A DNA stretch of 64,000 nucleotides from JAWWOW01 sp033851265 (GTDB lineage Bacteria; Actinomycetota; Actinomycetes; JAWWOW01). The notes beneath the pieces are model-generated. The model had not been told where the DNA came from. It worked only from the letters and a program-made list of their open reading frames with translations, and ran no database searches. The stretch covers positions 360,665 to 424,664 of the forward strand of contig JAWWOW010000005.1 of NCBI GenBank assembly GCA_033851265.1, read 5' to 3'. Made by a program: the position numbers and the translations under genes. Of this stretch, positions 8,532 through 17,123 are shown in pieces. Every line of letters starts with the position of its first letter. Within the stretch, counting starts at the first letter, position 1.

Positions 8532-11096
8532 TCAGCCAGCGGCGATGTCGCGGGCTCGCGCCTTGAGGGCGCGCTCGGTTGTTGCTCGTCCTTCGACGAC
8601 GAGGCGGCGCAGTGTTGGGTCCGGGTCCGTCGCCCGCAACCACCGGTCGGCTGCCTCCAACGTCTGCTCCTCGATGACCAGAGAGGGGAACAGGTTGACG
8701 ATGATTTCCTGCGCCATCTCTGGTGTGCGTGTTTCCCACAGTTGGTTGATCGACGCGAAGTAGCGATCGACGTACGGCCGGAGCAGCTCTCGGTGGTCGG
8801 GGTTCTGGAAACCAACGACGGTTGACCGCTGCAAGGCGTTTGGAAGCGCGTCGTCGTCGACGACCGCGGCCCATGCGTCGGCCTTTGCCTGCTCAGTCGG
8901 ACGGGCCGCGCGCACCATGGCGGCATGCCGTTCGCCGGTGGCGGTGCGGTCTCGAGCCAACTCCGCGTCGATCTCGTTTTCGTCAGCAACTTCCAAGGCC
9001 ACGAGACGGTGCAGGAAAGCCCAGCGAAGGTCGACGTCGACAACCAGACCCTCAACCGTGCGGTCGCCCGACAGCAGGTCGCGAATGAGACCAACGTGGT
9101 CCTCGCTCGTTGCGGTCGATGCGAGTGCGCGGACCCACGCCAGCTGGTGATCGCTGCCAGGTTCGGCGGCGAACACATGGTCGTAGGCCCCGGTGGCGAG
9201 TTGCAGGAGTCCCGTCTCCCGCCACGCTGGATCGGCGAAGCTGTCGCAGGCGATCTTCGCCTGGCGCAGATGGTTCTGCAGCAGGCCGATGTCGCTCTCG
9301 TTGCCAATGCCGCGCGTGACGAGCGACACGTAGTCGCGTGCCGGCATTTCGGCGTCGCGAAGCATGTCCCAGGATCCAGCCCAGCAGATGGCGCGCGGCA
9401 ACGGATGAGGCAGCTTGGCGATGTGCTCCGTCACTGTGGCGAGGCTGCGGTCGTCGAGCCGGATCTTGGCGTAGGTCAAGTCATCGTCGTTGAGCAGCAA
9501 CAGGTCTGGTCGACGTACACCAACGAGTTCTGGCACGTCGCTCTGCGCGCCTGTGATGTCGATCTCCACGCGGTCCCGGCGTACCAAGCCGTCATCGGTG
9601 AGGTCGTAGAGACCGATGGCGATGCGGTGGGAGCGCAGCGTCGGATGCTGTTCCGGCGCTTCCTGCATGACGGCGAACGCCGTGTAACTGTCGTTGTCGT
9701 CGGTCTCGAAGTGCGCGCGCAACGTGTTGACGCCGGCAGTCTCGAGCCACTCCTTTGACCACGACGACAGGTCACGTCCGGAGGTTTCCTCCAGCGCCTC
9801 GAGTAGATCGTCAAGCGACGTGTTGCCCCATGCGTGCTTTTGGAAGTAGTCGCGCACTCCGTCGAGGAACTCGTCCTGACCGACCCACGCGACGAGCTGC
9901 TTCAGCACCGACGCGCCCTTCGCGTACGTGATGCCGTCGAAGTTCGCGCGCACCGCGTTGAGGTCGACCATGTCTGAGGCAATGGGGTGGGTCGACGGGA
10001 GCTGGTCCTGGCGGTAGGCCCACGTCTTCTCGATGTTGGCGAACGACGCCCAGACGGTGTCATAGCGGGTAGCCACCTGGGTGGCGAGGGTGCTGACATA
10101 TTCCGCGAAGGACTCGTTGAGCCAGAGGTCGTCCCACCAACGCATCGTCACGAGATCGCCGAACCACATGTGTGCCATCTCGTGCAGCAAGGTGACGGCA
10201 CGGCGTTCGTACGACGCGGCGGTCACCTTCGAGCGGAAGACGTAGTCCTCGAGGAAGGTCACCGCGCCGGCGTTCTCCATCGCGCCGGCGTTGAACTCGG
10301 GGACGAAGAGCTGGTCGTACTTTTCGAACGGATACGGGAAGTCGAACGCTTCCTCGAAGAACGCGAACCCGCGCTTGGTCAGGTCGAACAACTCCTCGGC
10401 GTCGAGGAACTCCGCGAGTGAGGCACGGCAGTACAGACCGAGTGGGATGTCGTGCTCGCGGCCGTTGTAGACGTCGTTGATCCGGAAGTACGGACCGGCG
10501 ATGAGCGAGGTGACGTACGTCGAGATCGGCCGACTCGGCTGGAACTCCCACCGGGCAATGCCATCCCGCACGGGATGTGGTTCGGGCGTCGTCGTGGTCG
10601 ACACGACTTGCCACTCGGAGGGAGCGGTCACGGTGAGACCGAACGCTGCCTTCAGATCGGGTTGGTCGAAGCATGCGTACATGCGATGCGCGTCGGCCGT
10701 CTCGAACTGGGAGTAGACATAAACAGCGCCATCAACGGGATCGCGGAATCGATGCAAGCCCTCGCCGGTGCGCATGTACGCGCCCTCCGCGACGACCGTC
10801 AGCTCGTTCTCCTCGGCCAGGTTTTCCAGCGTGATCGCGTGGCCGTTGTAGACCTCGGCCGGGTCGAGCTCCTGTCCGTTGAGGATGACCTTCTCGACGG
10901 ACGGCGCGAGCAGGTCGACAAACGTCGACGCACCCGCCTCATGACAGCGGAAGCGCACAACCGACGTGGAACGGAATGTGCGCTCGCTGGGGCCGGAGCC
11001 GCCGTCGGTGAGGTCGAGGTCCACGTCGTACGACGTCACGCTGAGCAGGCGCGCACGTTCGCGGGCGTCGGCGCGGGTCAGGTTGTTTGCAGCCAC
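8532..11096 (-). CDS. pepN: Aminopeptidase N (M1 family zinc metallopeptidase)
   Basis: Cytoplasmic aminopeptidase removing N-terminal residues from peptides. The substrate-anchoring GAMEN motif is at about 271-275. The zinc motif HEMAH (H305, E306, H309) is followed by NESFAEY carrying the third zinc ligand about 19 residues on. An ERAP1-like C-terminal helical domain completes the 854-residue protein, close to the mycobacterial PepN length. GTG at 11096 (VAANNLTRADARERA) is chosen because GAAGGAG lies just upstream; the frame is open for 31 more codons without a good ribosome site. It is convergent with DUF5130 and divergent from the aldehyde dehydrogenase. Confidence 0.95.
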   Translation of the reverse strand: MAANNLTRADARERARLLSVTSYDVDLDLTDGGSGPSERTFRSTSVVRFRCHEAGASTFVDLLAPSVEKVILNGQELDPAEVYNGHAITLENLAEENELTVVAEGAYMRTGEGLHRFRDPVDGAVYVYSQFETADAHRMYACFDQPDLKAAFGLTVTAPSEWQVVSTTTTPEPHPVRDGIARWEFQPSRPISTYVTSLIAGPYFRINDVYNGREHDIPLGLYCRASLAEFLDAEELFDLTKRGFAFFEEAFDFPYPFEKYDQLFVPEFNAGAMENAGAVTFLEDYVFRSKVTAASYERRAVTLLHEMAHMWFGDLVTMRWWDDLWLNESFAEYVSTLATQVATRYDTVWASFANIEKTWAYRQDQLPSTHPIASDMVDLNAVRANFDGITYAKGASVLKQLVAWVGQDEFLDGVRDYFQKHAWGNTSLDDLLEALEETSGRDLSSWSKEWLETAGVNTLRAHFETDDNDSYTAFAVMQEAPEQHPTLRSHRIAIGLYDLTDDGLVRRDRVEIDITGAQSDVPELVGVRRPDLLLLNDDDLTYAKIRLDDRSLATVTEHIAKLPHPLPRAICWAGSWDMLRDAEMPARDYVSLVTRGIGNESDIGLLQNHLRQAKIACDSFADPAWRETGLLQLATGAYDHVFAAEPGSDHQLAWVRALASTATSEDHVGLIRDLLSGDRTVEGLVVDVDLRWAFLHRLVALEVADENEIDAELARDRTATGERHAAMVRAARPTEQAKADAWAAVVDDDALPNALQRSTVVGFQNPDHRELLRPYVDRYFASINQLWETRTPEMAQEIIVNLFPSLVIEEQTLEAADRWLRATDPDPTLRRLVVEGRATTERALKARARDIAAG

Positions 11097-11200
11097 CGAG
11101 GACGACTCCTTCGTCGCACTTATGCAGGGGCCGAGTCTGGCACGCCGGGGGACACTAACGCCTAGGCTTCTGTGTCGCCGCGGCCACACCGGGAGGGACC

Positions 11201-12619
11201 ATGCCCCGCACCGACTCCATCTATATCGACGGCGCCTGGGTGCCCTCGTCCGGCACCGGGACCATCGAGGTCATCAACCCGGCCACCGAAGAGGTCGCCG
11301 GCGTCATCCCCGAGGGCACACCGGAGGATGTCGATCGCGCGGTTGCCGCCGCGCGGGCTGCCTTCGACTCATGGTCGGCGACGAGCGTCGACGAGCGAGT
11401 CAAGCACCTCGTTCGCATCCAGGAGGGCCTCGCCGCCCGCAGCGACGAGATGGCGCAAACCATCGTCAGCGAGATGGGAGCCCCCCTCGGCTTCGCGACG
11501 CACGTGCAGGCTGGGCTCCCCCAGGTCGTGCTCGGCTCGATCGCGCAACTGTTGCCGACGTTCCCGTTCGAAGAGGAGCTCGGCACCTCGCTCGTCGTAC
11601 GCGAGCCCATCGGCGTCGTCGCAGCGATCACTCCGTGGAACTACCCGCTGCATCAGGTCGTCGCCAAGGTCGCACCGGCGCTCGGCGCGGGTTGCACGAT
11701 CGTGCTGAAGCCCAGTGAGGTGGCGCCGCTGTCGGCGTACCTGTTCGCGGAAATCATCGACGAGGCCGGCCTCCCACCTGGCGTCTTCAACCTGGTGGCC
11801 GGCAGCGGGCCGGTCGTCGGCGAAGCGCTAGCCGCTCACCCCGACGTCGACATGGTCTCGTTCACCGGCTCGACCCGCGCCGGGCGTCGCGTCAGTGAAC
11901 TTGCGAGCGCCACGATCAAGCGGGTGGCGCTGGAGCTCGGCGGCAAGTCCGCGAACGTCGTACTTCCCGACGCCGACTTGGAGCAGGCCGTCAAGGTCGG
12001 GCTTGCCAACTGCTTCATCAACGGTGGGCAGACGTGCACTGCGCAGACGCGGCTGCTCGTCGACCGGGCGAGGTACGACGAGGCAGTCGAGCTCGCTCGT
12101 CAGGGCGCGGAGGGATACACCGTCGGCTCGCCGCTCGACGAGAACACACGCGTCGGCCCGATGGTGTCGGCCGCGCAACGCGACCGAGTCCGCGGCTACA
12201 TCGACAAGGGCGTTGCCGAAGGCGCGCGCCTCGTCACCGGAGGTACTGAACCCCCCGACGGTCTTGACCGGGGCTACTACGTGCGGCCGACCGTGTTCGC
12301 TGACGTCGATCCGTCGATGACCATCGCGCAGGAGGAGATCTTCGGTCCGGTGCTGTCGGTCATTTCCTACGACGACGAGGACGACGCGTTGCGGATCGCC
12401 AACGACTCGGCGTACGGCTTGGCCGGTGCGGTCTGGGCCGGGAGTCAGGAACGCGCGCTCGCGTTCGCTCGCCGGATGCGCACCGGGATGGTCGACGTGA
12501 ACGGCGGGCGCTTCAACCCACTCAGCCCGTTCGGCGGCTACAAACAGTCGGGCAACGGTCGCGAACTCGGCCGCTTCGGCATCGAGGAGTTCCTCGAGGT
12601 CAAGTCCCTCCAGCTCTAA
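11201..12619 (+). CDS. NAD(P)+-dependent aldehyde dehydrogenase
   Basis: Oxidises an aldehyde to the acid with NAD(P)+. A 472-residue protein of the ALDH superfamily: the Asn-bearing TPWNYPL near 148, coenzyme motif FTGSTRAG near 223, general base E245 in ALELGGK, and the catalytic cysteine C279 in GGQTCTAQ. The C-terminal PFGGYKQSGNGRELG is characteristic of the betaine or general ALDH group. The substrate cannot be assigned. ATG 11201 follows a GGGAGGG ribosome site. The stop overlaps the rpiB start (TAATG), so the two form an operon. Confidence 0.92.
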   Translation: MPRTDSIYIDGAWVPSSGTGTIEVINPATEEVAGVIPEGTPEDVDRAVAAARAAFDSWSATSVDERVKHLVRIQEGLAARSDEMAQTIVSEMGAPLGFATHVQAGLPQVVLGSIAQLLPTFPFEEELGTSLVVREPIGVVAAITPWNYPLHQVVAKVAPALGAGCTIVLKPSEVAPLSAYLFAEIIDEAGLPPGVFNLVAGSGPVVGEALAAHPDVDMVSFTGSTRAGRRVSELASATIKRVALELGGKSANVVLPDADLEQAVKVGLANCFINGGQTCTAQTRLLVDRARYDEAVELARQGAEGYTVGSPLDENTRVGPMVSAAQRDRVRGYIDKGVAEGARLVTGGTEPPDGLDRGYYVRPTVFADVDPSMTIAQEEIFGPVLSVISYDDEDDALRIANDSAYGLAGAVWAGSQERALAFARRMRTGMVDVNGGRFNPLSPFGGYKQSGNGRELGRFGIEEFLEVKSLQL

Positions 12620-13119
12620 TGCGCGTCTACATCGGTGCCGACCATGCGGCGTACGAGCTGAAGAACCGGATCGTCGACCACGTCCGCGACAACGGTCACG
12701 AGCCGATCGACTGCGGGCCGTACGCGTACGACGCGAACGACGACTACCCCGTGTTCGTCCTGCGCACGGCCGAGCGGGTCGCCGGTGATCCGGGCAGTCT
12801 GGGCGTGGTTCTCGGTGGATCCGGCAACGGCGAGGCGATTGCCGCCAACAAGGTCAAAGGCATCCGCGCTGCCCTTGCGTTCAGCGAGGAAACGGCGCAA
12901 CTGGCGCGCGAGCACAACGACGCCAACGTGCTCTCCCTCGGAGCACGTGTGTACGACGAGGACAAGGCGCTGCGCTTCGTCGACGTGTTTGTGTCAACGC
13001 CGTTCTCCGGTGACGAGCGGCATGTACGCCGCATCGAGATGCTGAGTCGCTACGAAGAGGACGGCTCATTGCCGCCATTGCCGGCCGGCGTCGAGGAACC
13101 ACCCGGCGTCGACGGCTGA
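12619..13119 (+). CDS. rpiB: Ribose-5-phosphate isomerase B
   Basis: Interconverts ribose-5-phosphate and ribulose-5-phosphate in the pentose phosphate pathway. A 166-residue RpiB with the GADHA phosphate-site motif at residues 6-10 and the GGSGNGEAIAANKVKG active loop near 66-81. As in mycobacterial RpiB, a glutamate (E72) takes the place of the cysteine base of the E. coli type. The start ATG overlaps the preceding stop by one base. pepN-rpiB-tig proximity matches mycobacteria, but the nei glycosylase gene found there is missing. Confidence 0.93.
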   Translation: MRVYIGADHAAYELKNRIVDHVRDNGHEPIDCGPYAYDANDDYPVFVLRTAERVAGDPGSLGVVLGGSGNGEAIAANKVKGIRAALAFSEETAQLAREHNDANVLSLGARVYDEDKALRFVDVFVSTPFSGDERHVRRIEMLSRYEEDGSLPPLPAGVEEPPGVDG

Positions 13120-13394
13120 GCGGGAGGTCCCGGCCGGGGGGCCGGCCGAGCCGTGTCATGAGGCCGATCGGTCACCGGCGGTCCGACGTGGGGGGCTGGC
13201 ATGGCTTCGGCTGCAACGTGATGCTCGGCTCGGGGGCGCGACGCGTCGCGGGCTCGGAGTGCGCCGGACGTGCCGACCTTCGATGGCCCTGCACCGACCA
13301 GTCCGCGCAGCGCCTCCGGCGCGTCGTCACGACGACGGTCGCGCGCGCGATTGGGGCCGCCGCGCCGTCCTCCTCCGCTGCTCGGTGTAGCCAT
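13050..13394 (-). CDS. Hypothetical small basic protein, disordered
   Basis: A 114-residue candidate. It has an Arg/Gly-rich N-terminus (to about residue 24), a short more ordered stretch (APEALRGLVGAGPSKVG, about 26-42), then a Pro-rich tail. ATG 13394 is 6 nt downstream of TAACCT (minus strand, 13401-13406), the leaderless pattern used by other genes in the window, which is the main reason to believe it. It overlaps the rpiB 3' end by 70 bp tail to tail, and the G/C hairpin at 13132-13147 lies within it. No family recognised. It could be a chance open frame in GC-rich DNA. Confidence 0.4.
   Translation of the reverse strand: MATPSSGGGRRGGPNRARDRRRDDAPEALRGLVGAGPSKVGTSGALRARDASRPRAEHHVAAEAMPAPHVGPPVTDRPHDTARPAPRPGPPAQPSTPGGSSTPAGNGGNEPSSS
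13132..13147 (+). terminator. GC-rich hairpin after rpiB
   Basis: GGCCGG and CCGGCC arms (6 bp) around a GGGG loop, 12 bp after the rpiB stop. There is no T-run, so it is at best a weak terminator. It lies inside the doubtful minus-strand gene 13050-13394. Confidence 0.35.
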
Positions 13395-13449
13395 GACGCC
13401 AGGTTAGAAGACTTCTTGCACCGGCGCTGACTCGTCTAATCTTTCGTCC

Positions 13450-14568
13450 ATGTCTATGGGGAGGGGACCCGGGCGAAGCTCGCTTCGCCGGGATTGGGGG
13501 CAGCGATCGCGCACCAGGATGGGTCGGCTGCTCAGCCCCAACACTGAGGTCAACGAGCCAGTTGTGCTGACGTTGGCCGTTGCAGCTGTTGTCACGATTG
13601 GCGTGTTGGCGACTGAGTACGTCGGGACCGTGCCGCTCGGAGGCATCGTCGTACCGACATTGGTCGCGGGCATGTTCCTTCGCACGCGAAGCCTGGTCTT
13701 CCTCGACGCGGCTTCTGCTGCGGTGGTCATCTATTACTTCGTCCAGAACGGCTTCACGTCCGGCCGGGTCGGCATAACCCTTGTCATCGCGATCACGGCC
13801 GCGTTTGCGCACCTGATGGCAGCCAGCCGCCAGCGTGTTGGCCTGCAGGGCCTGCGCGGGGACACCATGCTGGCCGACCTTCGCGACCGGCTGAATTCGC
13901 AAGGACAGCTACCCGCGTTGCCCGCTGGGTGGCAAGCGCAAGCCGCGCTGCGTTCGGCCGGCGGTGCGTCGTTCGGTGGTGACTTCGTCGTCGCGGCATT
14001 GACTGATGACGACAAGCGACTCGAGATCGCCGTGGTCGACGTGTCGGGCAAGGGGGTCGACGCCGCGACCCGCGCGTTGCAGCTCTCCGGAGCTCTCGGC
14101 GGCTTGCTCGGTGCGTTGCCACCCGACCAGTTCCTCGTCGCCGCGAACAGATATCTGTTGCGGCAGAACTGGCACGAGGGGTTCGCGACCGCCGTGCACC
14201 TCACCATCGATCTCGTGAGCGGAGAGTTCAGCATCGCGTCGGCCGGCCACCCGCCTGCTGCACAGTTCGACGCAGGATCCGGGCGGTGGGGCACCGTAGA
14301 CGTCGACGGCCCGATGCTCGGACTGCTGCCGCACACGTCATACGTCACGCAACACGGTGTCGTTCGCCACGGCGATGCGTTGCTGCTCTACACGGATGGC
14401 CTCATCGAGGTGCCGGGGCGCGACCTGGCGATGGGCGTCGACAAACTGCTGGGCGAAGCCGAGCGGTTGGTGACGTTGGGTTTCGAAGGCGGCGCGCAGT
14501 ACCTGATCGACGCTGTCGATCCCCTTGCAGCCGACGATGGCGCCGTCGTCCTGGTCAACCGCTTCTAG
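13450..14568 (+). CDS. Membrane-anchored PP2C-type (SpoIIE/RsbU) serine phosphatase
   Basis: A 372-residue protein with about three N-terminal membrane helices (residues about 38-120, two of them short) and a PPM/SpoIIE catalytic domain from about 155. Metal-binding motifs are visible in FGGDFVVA, AVVDVSGKGVDA and LLLYTDGLIE. Such phosphatases act on anti-anti-sigma factors or related phosphoproteins at the membrane. No anti-sigma or antagonist gene is adjacent, so the target is unknown. ATG 13450 lies 7 nt after TAATCT (13437-13442), so it is probably leaderless. ATG 13456 and ATG 13519 are other in-frame choices. A 7-bp hairpin (13472-13489) lies in the early codons. Confidence 0.82.
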   Translation: MSMGRGPGRSSLRRDWGQRSRTRMGRLLSPNTEVNEPVVLTLAVAAVVTIGVLATEYVGTVPLGGIVVPTLVAGMFLRTRSLVFLDAASAAVVIYYFVQNGFTSGRVGITLVIAITAAFAHLMAASRQRVGLQGLRGDTMLADLRDRLNSQGQLPALPAGWQAQAALRSAGGASFGGDFVVAALTDDDKRLEIAVVDVSGKGVDAATRALQLSGALGGLLGALPPDQFLVAANRYLLRQNWHEGFATAVHLTIDLVSGEFSIASAGHPPAAQFDAGSGRWGTVDVDGPMLGLLPHTSYVTQHGVVRHGDALLLYTDGLIEVPGRDLAMGVDKLLGEAERLVTLGFEGGAQYLIDAVDPLAADDGAVVLVNRF

Positions 14569-16835
14569 TCAGCGCATGCCCATGAGCAGGGCCCGCAGTC
14601 TTTCTGCGTCCTGCCGCCGTTTCTCGTAGGTCGCGCCGAGAATCACCAGCAACAACCCGGCGCCGCCGAGGCTGATCCACTTCGGCGCGGCGGCGGCGTA
14701 CGGCGCAACCTGCCGGAGGGCGTCGATCGCGAGTGTCGCCCCGCCGATCAGCAACGGACCACGGAGACGTTCGCGAACGCCGGCGAGCACGGTGATCAAT
14801 GCGGCCAAGCCAAGCAACAAGGGCCGACGTAAACCGTCGTCGCCGAGCGTGTAAATCAACGACGGCAGGAACGCACCGGTCAGGCCCACGCCGTACGCCG
14901 TCATCGAAGACAGCTCAGGCTGCTGGCGACGGCGAAGATGTCCGATCACCAACGCAACGACACTGACCGGCAACGCATACGGCTCCGGTGTATGCACGTC
15001 AGCATTGGCGAGGCGCACCCACGACGATGCGGTCAGCGCAGCGATCCCGACGTACATCAGTGGTCGTCGGTCCGGCATCAATGCCGCTGCCAGACAAAGG
15101 AGGCCGACGCCAGCAAGCACCCACGACACGTAGCCGGCGTCGTCGACGGTCATGAGTAGGGCGACCGCAGCGAGCGCCGCCGCGACCCCCTCGACAGCGA
15201 GCCCGTCCGCCTCGTTACGTCGAGGCAACAATCGCGCCAGCCGCGCGGCGACAACGACTGCCGGAACGACGAGCAGCACGGCTCCCGTCTGGTCGCGCGC
15301 CAAGTCGGACGCCAATCCACTGGCGACGACGAGGCCGCCCAACCAACCGACGGCGAGGCCCGCATCGGCGCCGGCGAGTGGACCGCGCATCACGGCAGCA
15401 AGCGCAAACGCGACGGTCAGCACCGACAACGCCGCCAGGGTCGTGTCCTGGTCAGCCAATGACCAGGCCGCGGTGATGGCACCCAGCCCGACTCCTGCGC
15501 ACCAAGCGACGGTGGACATCAGGCTGTTGCCACTGCGTCTCGCGCCGACTCCTAGAGCAAGTAGCGAAACGGTCATCAGCAGGTCGATGGCAATCGCGGT
15601 GGAGTACGAGACGTCGAACCCCAGCGGGATGAGGTCGGACCGAGCCACCAGTCGGCGGGAAGCTGACGCACAACCAAACACGTCAGCAGTCCGATAGCAG
15701 CGACAACGATCGGTAGTCGCGACTCGCCGAAAGCGTTGTATGCCAGGCCACCTGCGGCTGCTGACACGAGGACGGGCGCGACACCTGCGAGTGACTGGCG
15801 CAGGGCCGATATCTCTAGTCGACGTGCGAACCATGCCGAGACGCCGGCGTACACAGCGAGGGTCGCAAGGAGGAGGCAGGCGACGTTGACCGCCGCGTCA
15901 GAGTCATCACCTGGGGCATTCGGTCCCCGGAACGCGATGAACGCCGCGATTAACGACGCGAACAAGGCGATGGCGCCCCCCACTGCGAGCAGCGTCACGC
16001 GCACGAGTGCCAGCCGACCAATGAGTGCGACGGCAACCGCGAGGTCGAGCCCAACTTGCACGGTGACGAGTGCGAGGCCGTCGGTCGGGTCCCAGTCCGC
16101 GTTGTCGGCGGAGTTCAGCAAGGGGAACTGCGCGAGCAATGCGGCGCCCAGCTGCGCCGTTCGGACGGGGACGGCCGACGCATAGCCAGCTGCGAGCACT
16201 GCGATGGCGCCGATGGCCACGGACCAATAGGTCTGCTCACTCAATGCATCGCCGTTGGCGAAGCCCGCCTTGCGCAGGGCGTACGCCTCAAGAATCGCGA
16301 GCACCAGCGCGACGACGGTGACCGTCTCGGCGGTAGCACGCAAATTGCGACGCAACGCGTACGGCGGCACCGCCGCGGTCACTCCGATCAGAGCGAGCAA
16401 GACGAGAGCGCGGCCCGCGTTGCCGAGGCGGTCATACGCAACTGCGGTGAACACAATGGCGGCAATTGCCAGCAGCAGGCCGCCGAGGCCGAGCAACGTG
16501 TTTTGGACGCGAGCCGGTGTCCACTCCCTTTGTTGCGTCGGGTGCGGGACTGCGCCAGGCCCCGGAGTGGCAGGGATCCTTGGGGCCGGCGTCCCTGTTG
16601 GCTCATCACTCCGCAACGACGCGAGTAGCTGTGCACGCCTGTCGAGCAGGCTTTGTCGTCGCGCGCCGAGGTCTGCGAGCTCCTGATCCACGTGCCACAG
16701 CTCTTGGGCGTCGATACCGACGAGACGGATCTCGCACACTGCGCATACAGGCGCACCGGTGAGCGGCGCGCCACATGAGGGGCACACGTCGGCCCGTGGC
16801 GGGCCGCCCGTAGTCGGCACGGGCTCACTGTTCAC
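14569..16835 (-). pseudogene. Large multi-pass membrane protein (SCO7613-like), frameshifted
   Basis: Two open frames join into one protein of about 755 residues. The N-terminal part, from ATG 16835, has a zinc ribbon (CPSCGAPLTG then CAVCEIRL, residues 18-37), a short coiled segment, then about nine membrane helices to VVRQLPADWWLG. The C-terminal part continues as SDLIPLGFDVSYS with roughly ten more helices and ends at 14569 in a basic tail. The frame changes by one base at about 15631-15645; adding one base there restores a continuous protein. No slippery heptamer is present, so a mutation or a sequencing error is more likely than programmed shifting. The architecture recalls the actinobacterial SCO7613 C-terminal-domain membrane proteins of unknown function. 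Confidence 0.75.
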
Positions 16836-16854
16836 GGTCAGCGACCGGATTGCG

Positions 16855-16925
16855 AGCGGGCGACCGGGATCGAACCGGCATGGCCAGCTTGGAAGGCTGG
16901 GGCTCTGCCATTGAGCTACGCCCGC
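16855..16925 (-). tRNA. tRNA-Gly (anticodon UCC)
   Basis: A 71-nt cloverleaf on the minus strand with a 7-bp acceptor stem GCGGGCG/CGCCCGC, D-loop AATGGC, anticodon stem CCAGC/GCTGG with loop CTTCCAA (anticodon TCC in DNA), and T-arm GGTTCGATCCC. The discriminator base is T. The 3' CCA is not encoded. Confidence 0.95.
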
Positions 16926-16988
16926 GAGGCGACTGCTGTCTCCCCGGCATTCATTGTCGCAAGAACGAAGTTGGAGCCGCGCCTCCTC

Positions 16989-16994
16989 TAAACT
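16989..16994 (+). promoter_or_regulatory. -10 element of tRNA-Pro
   Basis: TAAACT lies 12 bp before the tRNA-Pro 5' end, a good match to TANNNT. No convincing -35 at the right distance. Confidence 0.4.
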
Positions 16995-17006
16995 CGGGCA
17001 GCGCCG

Positions 17007-17079
17007 CGGGGCGTAGCGTAGTGGCTAGCGCGCCTGCTTTGGGAGCAGGAGATCGGGAGTTCGAGTCTCCCCGCCCCGA
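17007..17079 (+). tRNA. tRNA-Pro (anticodon UGG)
   Basis: A 73-nt cloverleaf. Acceptor CGGGGCG/CGCCCCG, anticodon stem CCTGC/GCAGG with loop TTTGGGA (anticodon TGG in DNA), T-arm GGGAGTTCGAGTCTCCC, discriminator A, and no encoded CCA. It lies 45 bp before tig, the usual place for tRNA-Gly/Pro pairs in actinobacteria. Confidence 0.95.
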
Positions 17080-17123
17080 CGACTGACCGACGGCACCTCC
17101 GACAACCCTTGCCTGGAGCAACT

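Noticed and set aside
15625..15655. Programmed -1 frameshifting in the SCO7613-like gene
   Set aside because: There is no slippery heptamer at the junction; a mutation or sequencing error is simpler.
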